A stretch of 56,954 nucleotides of DNA from an uncultured Eubacteriales bacterium (GCA_948968885.1 CAREUR010000005.1:1-56954); one strand, 5' to 3'. Positions 8,675 to 17,202 are shown, counted from the stretch's first letter. A program made the numbers and translations. Notes: generated from the letters alone by a model not told the origin.

Positions 8675-8941
8675 TTATAGTGAGTTTGCTTCACTTTTTG
8701 ACGCAATTTCTTCCATCGCCTTTGCCAGCTGGTCCGGGCAAGATGTTCCCCTGCCGGCACAGTCGATTCCTTTGCACTTTTTTATGACGTCAGTGACCTT
8801 CATGCCCCGTACTAAAGAGGAAATCCCCTGCGTGTTGCCGTTACAGCCGCCTACAAATTCAACGTTATTAACGACACCGTTTTCAACATCGATTATTATT
8901 TTTCGCGAGCAAGTCCCGCTAGTATCGTAAGTGTGAACCAT
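8675..8941 (-). CDS. TSCPD-domain small protein
   Basis: An 88-residue protein with the TSCPD signature GRGTSCPDQLAKAM near the C-terminus and conserved GTCSRKI and GGCNGNTQGIS segments. This domain also occurs at the end of some ribonucleotide reductases and as stand-alone small proteins in Clostridia. Its role is not established; the paired cysteines suggest metal binding. The true start is the ATG at 8941, seven bases after GGAGG; an upstream in-frame TTG at 8953 is the ribosome site itself. It is the first gene of the minus-strand operon. Confidence 0.9.
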   Translation of the reverse strand: MVHTYDTSGTCSRKIIIDVENGVVNNVEFVGGCNGNTQGISSLVRGMKVTDVIKKCKGIDCAGRGTSCPDQLAKAMEEIASKSEANSL

Positions 8942-8997
8942 ATTTACCTCCAAAATTTATCGTGCAAATGTATAATCAATCAACAAATTATATGTAA

Positions 8998-9031
8998 AGA
9001 AGCGGCCATTTCGTGAATCCTTTCCGCTTCT
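8998..9031 (-). promoter_or_regulatory. Hairpin in the 5' leader of the TSCPD-to-rsmI operon
   Basis: An 8-bp perfect inverted repeat (8998-9005 with 9024-9031, 18-base loop) lies immediately downstream of the minus-strand promoter, so it would be at or near the 5' end of the transcript. It has no T run. It may stabilise the RNA or act as an operator. Confidence 0.4.
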
Positions 9032-9035
9032 GTGA

Positions 9036-9064
9036 ATTATAATTTAACTTTTTGCGCTTGTCAA
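9036..9064 (-). promoter_or_regulatory. Consensus sigma-A promoter for the TSCPD-speA-like-darA-holB-ricT operon
   Basis: On the minus strand, TTGACA (9064-9059) and TATAAT (9041-9036) are separated by exactly 17 bp, a perfect consensus promoter. It drives the whole leftward operon. A rightward TATAAT lies at 9116-9121 for the dnaD-like gene, with a weak -35, so the spacer is divergent. Confidence 0.85.
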
Positions 9065-9142
9065 TTGCAAGAAAATCGGGTGAAAAATAGTGCTGTGAAG
9101 TTTGAAAATTTGTGGTATAATGTTTGATAAGAGGTGTAAAAA

Positions 9143-10129
9143 ATGAATTTGTCTGTTAATTTAGGTTGCTGGAATTCTATTTTCGCCATCCCATGCGATG
9201 TTGTGGATAAACATATAAAGTTAGCCGGCGCTGCACAGCTAAAAGTCCTCCTCTTTATGCTGCGCTACGCGGGTCAAAATATTTCTGTTAACAAAATTGC
9301 CAAAGCCCTCGCCATGGACGAGCTCGATGTAAAAGACTCCATGCGCTACTGGGTGGAGACAAAGGTTATTTCGGAGCCGGAGGATAAAAAAGAGGCCAAC
9401 GACGGTGAGGCAGCTCAGAACGATGCGAATGAAGAGGCTGAAAAAGCTAGTGTTGTAGCGGTTAAGAGGGTACCTTTGCGGGCCCAGAGGCCGGATTCTG
9501 CCTTTGTAGCGAGGAGGATAAATGAGTCTTCGGAGATTTCTTTTTTGATGCAGGAAGCGCAAGTCATTTTGTCGAGGCCGATTTCTGGTGGAGATAGTGC
9601 GACGCTCCTTATGCTGCACGACAGTGACGGTTTGCCTGTGGACGTGATTTTGATGATCATGCAGTACGCCGTTAGTGTGGGCAAGTGCAACATGAGATAC
9701 ATTGAGAAGATGGCGATTTCTTGGGCGCAGGAGGAGATTGATACCGTAGAGAAGGCCGAGAAGAAGATTATTGTTTTGGAGAATTACCGCAAGGCCTGGA
9801 CTTTGCTTGAAAAAATTATCGGGATAGAGCATAGATCGCCGTCGGCAAAGGAAGATGAGGCGGCAAATCGGTGGATTAACGAGTGGAAGATCTCGGACGA
9901 GCTGCTGAAAGAGGCGTACGATAGGTGCATAAACACCAAGGGTAGGTACATCTTGAGCTATATGGACGGCATCATCAAACGGTGGTATGGAGCTGGAGCT
10001 AAAACGATGTCTCAGGTTTTTGAGGAGGACCGGCAGAAAAAATCCAGTAGGCATCGGGCACTCAAGAAAAATAATGATGTTACGTCCTACAACATCGACG
10101 AATATGAGCGAAATTATATGTACATATAG
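9143..10129 (+). CDS. DnaD-domain replication protein
   Basis: A 328-residue protein of the DnaB/DnaD replication-initiation family of low-GC Gram-positives. An N-terminal winged-helix-like region (about 20-85) precedes an acidic linker. Two DnaD C-terminal-type domains follow, one near 140-200 (ARRINESSEISFLMQEAQ to MRYIEKMAISWAQEEIDT) and one near 220-300. The conserved YxxxIIxxW pattern is seen as YMDGIIKRWY. Family members remodel DNA and help recruit the helicase loader. It lies directly upstream of a DnaI-like ATPase gene with a 29-bp gap, which fits helicase loading at origins or restarted forks. Confidence 0.88.
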   Translation: MNLSVNLGCWNSIFAIPCDVVDKHIKLAGAAQLKVLLFMLRYAGQNISVNKIAKALAMDELDVKDSMRYWVETKVISEPEDKKEANDGEAAQNDANEEAEKASVVAVKRVPLRAQRPDSAFVARRINESSEISFLMQEAQVILSRPISGGDSATLLMLHDSDGLPVDVILMIMQYAVSVGKCNMRYIEKMAISWAQEEIDTVEKAEKKIIVLENYRKAWTLLEKIIGIEHRSPSAKEDEAANRWINEWKISDELLKEAYDRCINTKGRYILSYMDGIIKRWYGAGAKTMSQVFEEDRQKKSSRHRALKKNNDVTSYNIDEYERNYMYI

Positions 10130-10158
10130 AGAAAATTGGCGGCAGAAGGAGACTTTTT

Positions 10159-11154
10159 ATGAGCGTTAGGGCAAAAATTTTGCACCAGGCAGAGGCCGAA
10201 CTCGATTTTTTGAAAAAAACTCGCGAGGAAGAATGCGCGCGTAGAAAACGGGAGTTTTATAAAAAGTGTGAGCGGGCAAAGCAGATCGATGCGCAGCTTT
10301 CTCGCACGGCGATAGATGCGGCCAAAGCTGTTTTGGCGGGCGCTAATGCTAAAAAGTTGTTGACTAAGATGAAGGATGAAAATTTGCTGCTGCAGGGAGA
10401 GATGCTGGGGTTGCTGATGGCGGCAAATCTGCCGGCGAACTATTTGGAAGTGAAATATAGCTGCAAGAGGTGCCGTGACACGGGGTATGTTGATGGCATC
10501 ATGTGCGGCTGCTTGAAGGATAGGATTAAGAAGATTGCTTACAATAACTTGAACAGGCTGTCGCCGCTGGCTTTGTCGACATTTGAGAGTTTTGATGTTA
10601 ACTTTTATCCGGACCAGAAGGCCGATGATGGTGTGAATATAAAGTTGCATATGGAGAAAGTTTTGCGGTTTTGCCGTGAGTATGCGAAGAATTTTGATGA
10701 GGGTGCGGAGAATTTATTTTTGCAGGGTGCTACGGGTTTGGGCAAAACGCACTTGTCTTTGGCGATTGCGAATGACGTGATTGAGCGGGGATACAATGTG
10801 ATTTATGCCTCGGTGCCGAATATTATTGCGCAGCTTGAGAAGGAGCATTTTGACCGTGACGCTGAAGGTGACGAGACTAAGGGGCATTTGGTGGACTGCG
10901 ATCTTTTGATTTTGGATGATTTAGGCACAGAATTTCAGACAAGTTTTTCAAGCGCGACCATTTATAATATTATAAATTCGAGGATTATGTACAAAAAGCC
11001 GACTATTATAAGCACGAATTTTTCGGTTAAAGAAATTCAGGCGGCGTACTCTAAGCGCTTGGTTTCTAGGATTATGGGGGATTATAAGCGGTTGTTTTTT
11101 TTGGGGAATGATATTCGGCAGGCTTTAAAATTCCCGAAAAAGCTGAATGTTTAA
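10159..11154 (+). CDS. DnaI/DnaC-like helicase-loader ATPase
   Basis: A 331-residue AAA+ protein. A basic coiled N-terminus (1-80) is followed by a zinc-type motif CKRCRDTGY...CGC (Cys102, 105, 116, 118), the DnaI-type helicase-binding element. The P-loop is GATGLGKTH (190-198), Walker B is LLILDDLGTE, and sensor 1 is PTIISTN. It should load the replicative helicase DnaB/DnaC together with the DnaD-like protein encoded just upstream. The start ATG at 10159 follows AGAAGGAGA. Confidence 0.92.
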   Translation: MSVRAKILHQAEAELDFLKKTREEECARRKREFYKKCERAKQIDAQLSRTAIDAAKAVLAGANAKKLLTKMKDENLLLQGEMLGLLMAANLPANYLEVKYSCKRCRDTGYVDGIMCGCLKDRIKKIAYNNLNRLSPLALSTFESFDVNFYPDQKADDGVNIKLHMEKVLRFCREYAKNFDEGAENLFLQGATGLGKTHLSLAIANDVIERGYNVIYASVPNIIAQLEKEHFDRDAEGDETKGHLVDCDLLILDDLGTEFQTSFSSATIYNIINSRIMYKKPTIISTNFSVKEIQAAYSKRLVSRIMGDYKRLFFLGNDIRQALKFPKKLNV

Positions 11155-11159
11155 ACAGA

Positions 11160-11270
11160 AACCGATTTTTTTACGATACTTTTTTGTAACGAAAAAAGTA
11201 TCCAAAAACGTTTAAAGGGGATTTCGATTCCCCTTTAAAACCCCTAACCGACCAGCGTTCCGCTGGACTG
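11160..11270. repeat. Hairpin-rich intergenic element, possible dispersed repeat
   Basis: Three inverted repeats sit back to back between the dnaI-like gene and the hrcA promoter: 11177-11185 with 11192-11200 (9 bp), 11211-11221 with 11229-11239 (11 bp, G and C runs) and 11252-11257 with 11261-11266 (6 bp). The compact, non-coding arrangement resembles REP/MITE-like dispersed elements more than a single terminator. The middle stem may also end dnaI transcription, although its T tract is poor. Confidence 0.5.
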
Positions 11271-11338
11271 CGTTACAATTAACTGAAGAGCTGATGTGGC
11301 GGCTGTGTGCGATGTTTGTGGTTTTTTGAGTTGTGGTG

Positions 11339-11367
11339 TTGACAATTTGCTGATAACATGGTAAATT
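11339..11367 (+). promoter_or_regulatory. Promoter of the hrcA operon
   Basis: TTGACA at 11339-11344 and TAAATT at 11362-11367 with 17-bp spacing form a sigma-A promoter immediately upstream of CIRCE, so that HrcA bound at CIRCE would cover the transcription start. Confidence 0.75.
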
Positions 11368-11378
11368 ATAAATTGTAG

Positions 11379-11405
11379 TTAGCACTCGCGCTTTTTGAGT
11401 GCTAA
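11379..11405 (+). promoter_or_regulatory. CIRCE operator (HrcA binding site)
   Basis: An exact CIRCE element: TTAGCACTC (11379-11387), nine-base spacer, GAGTGCTAA (11397-11405). HrcA represses class I heat-shock genes at this site. It lies between the promoter and the hrcA start, so hrcA-grpE-dnaK-dnaJ is autoregulated. Confidence 0.97.
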
Positions 11406-11431
11406 TGTTTTTAACCGAAGGGGGGTTATTT

Positions 11432-12466
11432 GTGGAACTTTCGGATAGAAAGCTTAAGATTTTGGCTGCGGTGATTAATAATTATATTCAGTTTGCAGAA
11501 CCTGTTAGCTCTAAGATTTTGTGCGAGTTGTTGGACTTTTCGGTGTCTTCGGCTACCATCAGAAATGAGCTTGCAGAACTTACGGAGCTTGGTTTATTGG
11601 AGCAACCGCATACTTCTGCGGGGCGGGTCCCTTCGCACGTGGGGTATCGGCTTTATATCAATCAGTTGATGGGCAAAGCTTATTTGCCTAGGAAGACTAA
11701 GGAGTATATTGATTCGGCGCTGAATTTGAGTGTTAAGGAGCCGGAGGCTTTGCTTAAGAACGCGACGAGCCTTTTGGCGAGCATGACTAACTTTGCGGTG
11801 GTGTCTACTGATGTGTCGGCGCAAAAGAGCTGCGTTAAGAGCATTAAGCTGGTGCAGGTCAGCAGTTTTGCGGCGATGCTTATTCTTATGACTTCTTCTG
11901 GGATAATTAAGAATCGGCTATTTCGGTGCGAAAATTTGCTGACGGATGAGGTTTTGGGTAGATTTAATAGGGTGCTAAATGAAAAGTTTGCTGGGGTTTC
12001 TATTGCGGACATAACGCCGGCGCTCATTCAGACGGTTGCGGTGTCTTTGGGGCAGCTTGCTTTTTTGATGTCGGACGTGTTTGACGCATTGTTTGAGGTT
12101 GCGAGGTCAATCTCGAAGCCGGACTTGCACATTGATGGCCAGACGAATTTACTGCTAGTTCCCGAATTTAACCAACAGGTGGCCGTTCGGTTGATTAATT
12201 TTTTTGCTGGATTTGAGGATATTGACGACCTGTTTTTTTCTACGAGTGAGTATAGGACGCGCGTCTTTATCGGAGAGGAAAGCAATCGTGAGGAGCTTGT
12301 GCATTCGAGCATAGTGGTTACTCGGTATATGGTGAATGGCGAGAATTGCGGTTCTATTGGGGTTGTTGGCCCTACTAGGATGAATTATGCCAAGCTGATT
12401 GCGCGGCTTGAGTATATTGCCGATTTGCTGGGCGAGATACTTAACGACCTTTTTAGAGTAGAGTAA
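11432..12466 (+). CDS. hrcA: Heat-inducible transcription repressor HrcA
   Basis: A 344-residue repressor. The N-terminal winged helix includes LSDRKLKILAAVINNYI and SSATIRNELAELTELGLLEQPHTSAGRVPSHVGYR, the highly conserved HrcA signature. The C-terminal half is the GAF-like dimerisation domain. The start is GTG at 11432, preceded by AAGGGGGG; the upstream in-frame codon at 11399 lies inside CIRCE and is rejected. First gene of hrcA-grpE-dnaK-dnaJ-prmA; it binds the CIRCE just upstream and is normally kept active by GroEL. Confidence 0.97.
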   Translation: MELSDRKLKILAAVINNYIQFAEPVSSKILCELLDFSVSSATIRNELAELTELGLLEQPHTSAGRVPSHVGYRLYINQLMGKAYLPRKTKEYIDSALNLSVKEPEALLKNATSLLASMTNFAVVSTDVSAQKSCVKSIKLVQVSSFAAMLILMTSSGIIKNRLFRCENLLTDEVLGRFNRVLNEKFAGVSIADITPALIQTVAVSLGQLAFLMSDVFDALFEVARSISKPDLHIDGQTNLLLVPEFNQQVAVRLINFFAGFEDIDDLFFSTSEYRTRVFIGEESNREELVHSSIVVTRYMVNGENCGSIGVVGPTRMNYAKLIARLEYIADLLGEILNDLFRVE

Positions 12467-12484
12467 ATGAAGGAGGCTTGTTTT

Positions 12485-13048
12485 TTGACGGAGGAAATTA
12501 AGGATATTTCTGATTTTGAAAATGAAAACGAAAGTGAATCTGAGGGGCTTGAGGTTGAGGAAAATCTTGAGGCGCAGGAGATAATCGATGAAAATCAGGA
12601 GATGCTGAAGAAGTTAGATGAGTTGCAGAAGGACTTGAAGGAGCAGGAGGAGCGGTTTTTGCGGCTTGCGGCGGAATATGATAATTATAGGAAGCGCAGC
12701 GAGAAGGATCGGATCTCGGCTTATAACGATGGAAAGGCTAAGACGGTCGCGGAGATTTTGTCTATTGCGGACTGCATTGAGAGGGCCATTGAGGCTAGTG
12801 GCGACGCCGATGCTGAGTATCAAAAGGGGCTTCGGATGTTGAGTGAACAATTTGATGCATCGCTTAGCCGGCTGGGTGTTGAGTCTTTTGGCTGCGTTAG
12901 TGATAGCTTTGACCCGGAGCTGCACAATGCTATATCTCATATTGAAAGCGACGAGGTTGGCGAGAATGTTATTGCTCAGATTTTTCAAAAGGGCTACAAG
13001 ATGGGTGACAAGATTATTCGGCATGCGATGGTTTCTGTTGCAAACTAG
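12485..13048 (+). CDS. grpE: Nucleotide exchange factor GrpE
   Basis: A 187-residue cochaperone that releases ADP from DnaK. An acidic low-complexity N-terminus (1-60) leads into the long helix with RLAAEYDNYRKRSEKDR, then the beta-wing with the conserved FDPELHNAISHIE and VIAQIFQKGYKMGDKIIRHAMVSV. The start is taken as TTG at 12485, eight bases after AGGAGG. An ATG at 12467, touching the hrcA stop, would put that ribosome site inside the gene. Confidence 0.96.
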   Translation: MTEEIKDISDFENENESESEGLEVEENLEAQEIIDENQEMLKKLDELQKDLKEQEERFLRLAAEYDNYRKRSEKDRISAYNDGKAKTVAEILSIADCIERAIEASGDADAEYQKGLRMLSEQFDASLSRLGVESFGCVSDSFDPELHNAISHIESDEVGENVIAQIFQKGYKMGDKIIRHAMVSVAN

Positions 13049-13150
13049 GGTTTTATGGATTTGAATTTAGGAAGTTTGGATAGGACTAGTAATTAGGCGA
13101 CTTTTTGAGGTTGAATTTTATTTTATACATTATATTTGGAGGTAATTGTT

Positions 13151-15004
13151 ATGGCAAAGACTATTGGAATCGACTTGGGCACGACGAACTCCTGCGTGGC
13201 GGTTATTGAGGGCGGCGAGCCGGTTGTAATCGCGAATGCTGAGGGGACGAGGACGACGCCGTCTGTTGTTGCTTTTTCGAAGACGGGCGAGAGAATGGTT
13301 GGCCAGGTGGCGAAGCGGCAGGCTATTACTAACCCAGACCGCACGATTTCTTCTATTAAACGCGAGATGGGCACCGATCATAAGGTGAATATTGATGGGA
13401 AGAGCCTTACGCCGCAAGAGATTTCGGCTATGATACTTCAGAAGCTGAAGGCCGACGCGGAAGCTTATCTTGGAGACACTGTGACGCAAGCGGTTATTAC
13501 GGTTCCGGCTTATTTTACTGACGCGCAACGTCAGGCGACTAAGGATGCGGGCAAGATTGCTGGTTTGGACGTTAAGAGGATAATCAACGAGCCGACTGCT
13601 GCGGCATTGTCGTATGGAATTGATAAGGAAAACGACCAGAAGGTTATGGTTTATGACCTTGGCGGCGGGACTTTTGACGTTTCGATTATTGAGATGGGCG
13701 ACGGAGTGCAGGAAGTTCTGGCTACAGCAGGCAACAACAAGCTTGGTGGCGACGATTTTGATCAGAGAGTTATTGACTGGATGGCGGATTCTTTTAAGGC
13801 CGAGAACGGCATTGACTTGAGGAAGGACAAAATGGCGATGCAGCGCTTGAAGGAGTCTGCTGAGAAGGCGAAGATTGAGCTTTCGGGTGTGACTTCTACT
13901 GCGATTAATTTGCCGTTTATCACCGCGGACGCTAGCGGCCCTAAGCATTTGGACTTGACTTTGACTAGGGCTAAGTTTGATGAGCTTACTAAGGATTTGG
14001 TTGAAAACACGATGGGACCGGTTCGGCAGGCTCTTTCGGATTCTGGCTTGGAGATAAGTCAGATTGATAAAGTCTTGATGGTTGGCGGTTCTTCGCGGAT
14101 TCCGGCTGTTCAAGATGCGGTGAAATCGTTGATTGGAAAGGATCCTTTTAAAGGTATTAATCCGGATGAATGCGTTGCCATCGGCGCGGCTTTGCAGGCT
14201 GGCGTTTTGGGCGGCGAAGTGCAGGGATTGCTGCTTTTGGATGTTACGCCGCTTTCGCTTGGCGTTGAGACCATGGGCGGCATTATGACTAAGATTATCG
14301 AGAGAAACACGACTATTCCTACTAAGAAGAGCCAGATTTTTTCTACGGCCGTGGACAATCAGACTCAGGTTCAGATCAACGTTTTGCAGGGTGAGCGCGA
14401 GTTTGCTAAGGACAACAAGCAGTTGGGGCTATTTACTTTGGACGGCATTGCGCCCGCCATGCGTGGTGTTCCGCAGATTGAGGTTACTTTTGATATCGAC
14501 GCAAACGGCATTGTGAACGTTCACGCTAAGGACCTCGGCACTGGCAAGGAGCAGAAGATTACGATTAGCTCGAACACCAATATGTCGAAGGAGGAGATCG
14601 AGCAGGCCGTTAAAAACGCCGAGCAGTTCGCGGAAGAAGACAAAAAGAGACGCGAGGAAGTTGAAATCAAGAATGAGGCCGAGAACCTCTGCTATGCGGT
14701 TGAGAAGCTGATAAATGAGAATGGCGACAAAGTTGACGGCGCGGACAAGGACAATCTGAACGCGAAGGTGAGCGCTTTGAAGGAGGCTATTTCGGCCAAC
14801 AATATTGACACGATCAAGTCTGGCAAGGACGACCTTCAGAAGACTATGTACGAAGTTTCGGCAAAGCTATATCAGAACGCGGCGCCAAATCAGGCTGCGG
14901 GTCAAGATGCCCAAGGTGCTGCGGGTTCGGCTAGCTCTCAGGGAGAAGAAAATGTTTATGATGCCGATTTTAAAGACGTTGACAGCAATGGTAGCGAAAA
15001 ATAG
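13151..15004 (+). CDS. dnaK: Chaperone DnaK (Hsp70)
   Basis: A 617-residue Hsp70. The ATPase domain starts AKTIGIDLGTTNSCVAV and contains VPAYFTDAQRQATKDAG, IINEPTAAALSYG, VYDLGGGTFDVSI and GGSSRIPAVQ. The substrate domain follows the LLLDVTPLSLGVETMGG linker. It lacks the roughly 24-residue nucleotide-domain insertion of Gram-negative DnaK, as expected for a Firmicute. The start ATG at 13151 follows GGAGG. Between DnaK and dnaJ lies a 99-bp spacer holding a strong hairpin. Confidence 0.98.
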   Translation: MAKTIGIDLGTTNSCVAVIEGGEPVVIANAEGTRTTPSVVAFSKTGERMVGQVAKRQAITNPDRTISSIKREMGTDHKVNIDGKSLTPQEISAMILQKLKADAEAYLGDTVTQAVITVPAYFTDAQRQATKDAGKIAGLDVKRIINEPTAAALSYGIDKENDQKVMVYDLGGGTFDVSIIEMGDGVQEVLATAGNNKLGGDDFDQRVIDWMADSFKAENGIDLRKDKMAMQRLKESAEKAKIELSGVTSTAINLPFITADASGPKHLDLTLTRAKFDELTKDLVENTMGPVRQALSDSGLEISQIDKVLMVGGSSRIPAVQDAVKSLIGKDPFKGINPDECVAIGAALQAGVLGGEVQGLLLLDVTPLSLGVETMGGIMTKIIERNTTIPTKKSQIFSTAVDNQTQVQINVLQGEREFAKDNKQLGLFTLDGIAPAMRGVPQIEVTFDIDANGIVNVHAKDLGTGKEQKITISSNTNMSKEEIEQAVKNAEQFAEEDKKRREEVEIKNEAENLCYAVEKLINENGDKVDGADKDNLNAKVSALKEAISANNIDTIKSGKDDLQKTMYEVSAKLYQNAAPNQAAGQDAQGAAGSASSQGEENVYDADFKDVDSNGSEK

Positions 15005-15026
15005 ATGATTTGGTTTTAAGTTAAAA

Positions 15027-15077
15027 CGAGAGAAAATCCCTTGGCTGCAGGTTCCGTGGTTGAGGGATTCCCTCTCG
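15027..15077 (+). other. Two-part hairpin between dnaK and dnaJ
   Basis: 15027-15032 pairs with 15072-15077 and 15036-15041 pairs with 15063-15068, separated by a 3x3 internal loop; the apical loop is 21 bases. There is no T run, so this is more likely an mRNA processing or stabilising element than a terminator. Confidence 0.6.
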
Positions 15078-15102
15078 AGCGAAAGTTTTAGGAGTGATTT
15101 TG

Positions 15103-16278
15103 TTGGCGGCAAAACGCGATTTTTATGACGTTTTGGGGGTGCCTAAGGGCGCTTCGGAGGACGAGATTAAAAAGGCTTACCGAAGGCTCGCAAAGAAATA
15201 TCACCCGGACTTGAACCCTGGGGATAAGGCGGCGGAGTCGAGTTTTAAAGAAGTGAACGAGGCTTATGAGGTGCTCTGCGATAAGGATAAGCGCGCTAGG
15301 TACGATCAGTTTGGGCACGCTGGGGTTGATCCTTCTTATGAAGCCGCTGGTGCTGGCGCTGGTGGGAATCCGTTTGGCGATGACTTCGATTTGGGCGATA
15401 TTTTTAGCAGTTTTTTTGGTGGAGGTTTTGGCGGCGGCTTCGGTGGCGGGTTTTCCTCTAGGGGCCGATCGAATCCTAACGCACCGCGACGAGGGTCGGA
15501 CAGCGAGGCTTCGGTTAGTATTTCTTTTGAAGAGGCCGCGAAGGGCTGCAAAAAAGATGTTTCGTATCGTGTGGTTGAAAAATGCCCGGAGTGTAGCGGT
15601 TCGGGCGCTGCTAAGGGGAGCTCGGCGAAGACTTGTCAGGTTTGCCACGGCACGGGGCAGAGTCGGGTTACTCAGCGGACGCCTTTTGGCGCTGTTCAGA
15701 CGGCGAGGACTTGTGAAAACTGCGGTGGAACGGGCAAGGTGATTGAAAATTCGTGCAGAAAGTGCTCTGGAACGGGCAGAGTTCAGGTTACGAGAAAGGT
15801 TGAGGTGAATGTGCCGGCCGGGATCGACAATGGCCAGATTTTGAAGGTGGGCAACCATGGTAATGCTGGTGTTAACGGCGGACCGGCGGGCGATTTGCAC
15901 GTGTATGTTACGGTGAGGCCGCATTCTATCTTTGAACGCCGGGGTTTTGATATTTGGTGCGAGCTGCCGATTACGTTTGTTCAGGCGGCGCTGGGGGCTG
16001 AGGTCACTGTGCCCACTATTGACGGCAAGGTTAGCTATAGCATTCACGAGGGGACCCAGCCTGGCGACGTTTTTAAGCTTAGGGGCAAAGGGATTGAACA
16101 TTTAGGCTCGAAACGGCGCGGAGATCAGTTTGTGAAGGTGAGCATCGAGATTCCGAGAAACCTGTCGGGCAGCCAGAAAGAGCTTTTGCGCAGTTTTGAA
16201 AAAGAGGCCAGCGAGGCGAATTATCAGAAGCGAAGAGGCTTTTTCGAGAAATTGAAGAATCTGTTTGGAGAAAATTAA
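15103..16278 (+). CDS. dnaJ: Chaperone DnaJ (Hsp40)
   Basis: A 391-residue class I J-protein. The J domain has DFYDVLGVPKGASEDEIKKAY and the HPD tripeptide in KYHPDLNPG. A Gly/Phe-rich segment (about 85-125) and four CxxCxGxG zinc repeats (CPECSGSG, CQVCHGTG, CENCGGTG, CRKCSGTG) follow, then the C-terminal substrate domains. It stimulates DnaK ATPase. The start is most likely TTG at 15103, eight bases after AGGAG; TTG at 15100 is also possible. Stop and prmA start abut. Confidence 0.97.
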   Translation: MAAKRDFYDVLGVPKGASEDEIKKAYRRLAKKYHPDLNPGDKAAESSFKEVNEAYEVLCDKDKRARYDQFGHAGVDPSYEAAGAGAGGNPFGDDFDLGDIFSSFFGGGFGGGFGGGFSSRGRSNPNAPRRGSDSEASVSISFEEAAKGCKKDVSYRVVEKCPECSGSGAAKGSSAKTCQVCHGTGQSRVTQRTPFGAVQTARTCENCGGTGKVIENSCRKCSGTGRVQVTRKVEVNVPAGIDNGQILKVGNHGNAGVNGGPAGDLHVYVTVRPHSIFERRGFDIWCELPITFVQAALGAEVTVPTIDGKVSYSIHEGTQPGDVFKLRGKGIEHLGSKRRGDQFVKVSIEIPRNLSGSQKELLRSFEKEASEANYQKRRGFFEKLKNLFGEN

Positions 16279-17202
16279 ATGGACTTTACCGAGATTGTGA
16301 TTGAAATTGACACGGGCGATGTTGAGATGGCGGCTGCGATTGTCAATATGGCGGTGCCGCACGGGATTTACATTGAGGATTACTCGGACCTTGAGGCTGA
16401 GGCGCAGCACATCGCGCATATTAATCTTATTGACGAAGAGCTTTTGGCGAAGGATCGCGATATTGCATGGATTCATGTGTATATTTCTCCCGAAAGCAAC
16501 CCGGTTGAGGCAATTGAGTTTTTGCGGCAACGGCTTGATGGTGCGGATGTTAAGAATAAAATTTCGACCAGGGCCTGCAGGGTGGAGGATTACATAAATA
16601 GCTGGAAGAAGTATTTTCGCCCGGTGGCGGTTGGCGAGCGGCTGCTTATTTGTCCGTCGTGGCGGCGTGACGAGGTTGAACCGAATGGACGTACGGTTTT
16701 GCAGATTGACCCGGGTCTGGCTTTTGGCACGGGGACTCACGAAACGACGAGCCTTTGCCTTAGTTTGCTAGGGAAATATATGAAGCCGGGCGCGGCGGTG
16801 CTGGATATTGGCTGCGGCAGTGGGATATTGTCTGTTGCTTCGATATTATTGGGCGCTAGGGCTGCTACCGGCGTGGACATTGACGAGCTGGCGGTAAAAA
16901 CCGCGGCCGAGAACGCTAAAATTAATGGTGTGGGGGACAAATTTACTGCGGTCTGCGGCAATTTGGTAGACAAGATTCGCGGCCAGTTCGACGTTATCGT
17001 TGCAAACATCGTGGCTGATGTGATAATCGAGCTGAATAAATCGGTCAAAAATTACATGCACAAGCGCTCGATGTGCTTGATGAGCGGGATTATTGAGCCG
17101 AGGGAATTGGGTGTTTTGCGTTCTTTGGAGCCGGACTTTAATGTGATTGATGTTAAGGGGAAGAACGGCTGGGTCGCGATTGTGGCGATGCTTAGGAGGT
17201 AG
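16279..17202 (+). CDS. prmA: Ribosomal protein L11 methyltransferase
   Basis: A 307-residue SAM methyltransferase that trimethylates L11. An N-terminal substrate-recognition domain is followed by FGTGTHETTSLCL, the SAM loop VLDIGCGSGILSVAS, VDIDELAVKTAAENAKING and the catalytic ANIVADVIIEL. The ATG follows the dnaJ stop directly, with GGAG inside the end of dnaJ. The dnaJ-prmA order is common in Firmicutes. Confidence 0.95.
   Translation: MDFTEIVIEIDTGDVEMAAAIVNMAVPHGIYIEDYSDLEAEAQHIAHINLIDEELLAKDRDIAWIHVYISPESNPVEAIEFLRQRLDGADVKNKISTRACRVEDYINSWKKYFRPVAVGERLLICPSWRRDEVEPNGRTVLQIDPGLAFGTGTHETTSLCLSLLGKYMKPGAAVLDIGCGSGILSVASILLGARAATGVDIDELAVKTAAENAKINGVGDKFTAVCGNLVDKIRGQFDVIVANIVADVIIELNKSVKNYMHKRSMCLMSGIIEPRELGVLRSLEPDFNVIDVKGKNGWVAIVAMLRR

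Noticed and set aside
9239..10054. 271-codon antisense frame inside the dnaD-like gene
   Set aside because: It is a shadow of the well-supported plus-strand gene, Arg/His/Leu-rich and without recognisable motifs.
13130..14113. 327-codon antisense frame over dnaK
   Set aside because: Long antisense frames over dnaK are a known codon-bias artefact; composition is Arg/Asn/Leu/Ser-rich with no family match.
15088..16101. 337-codon antisense frame over dnaJ
   Set aside because: It mirrors dnaJ codon structure, has no ribosome site and no recognisable domain.
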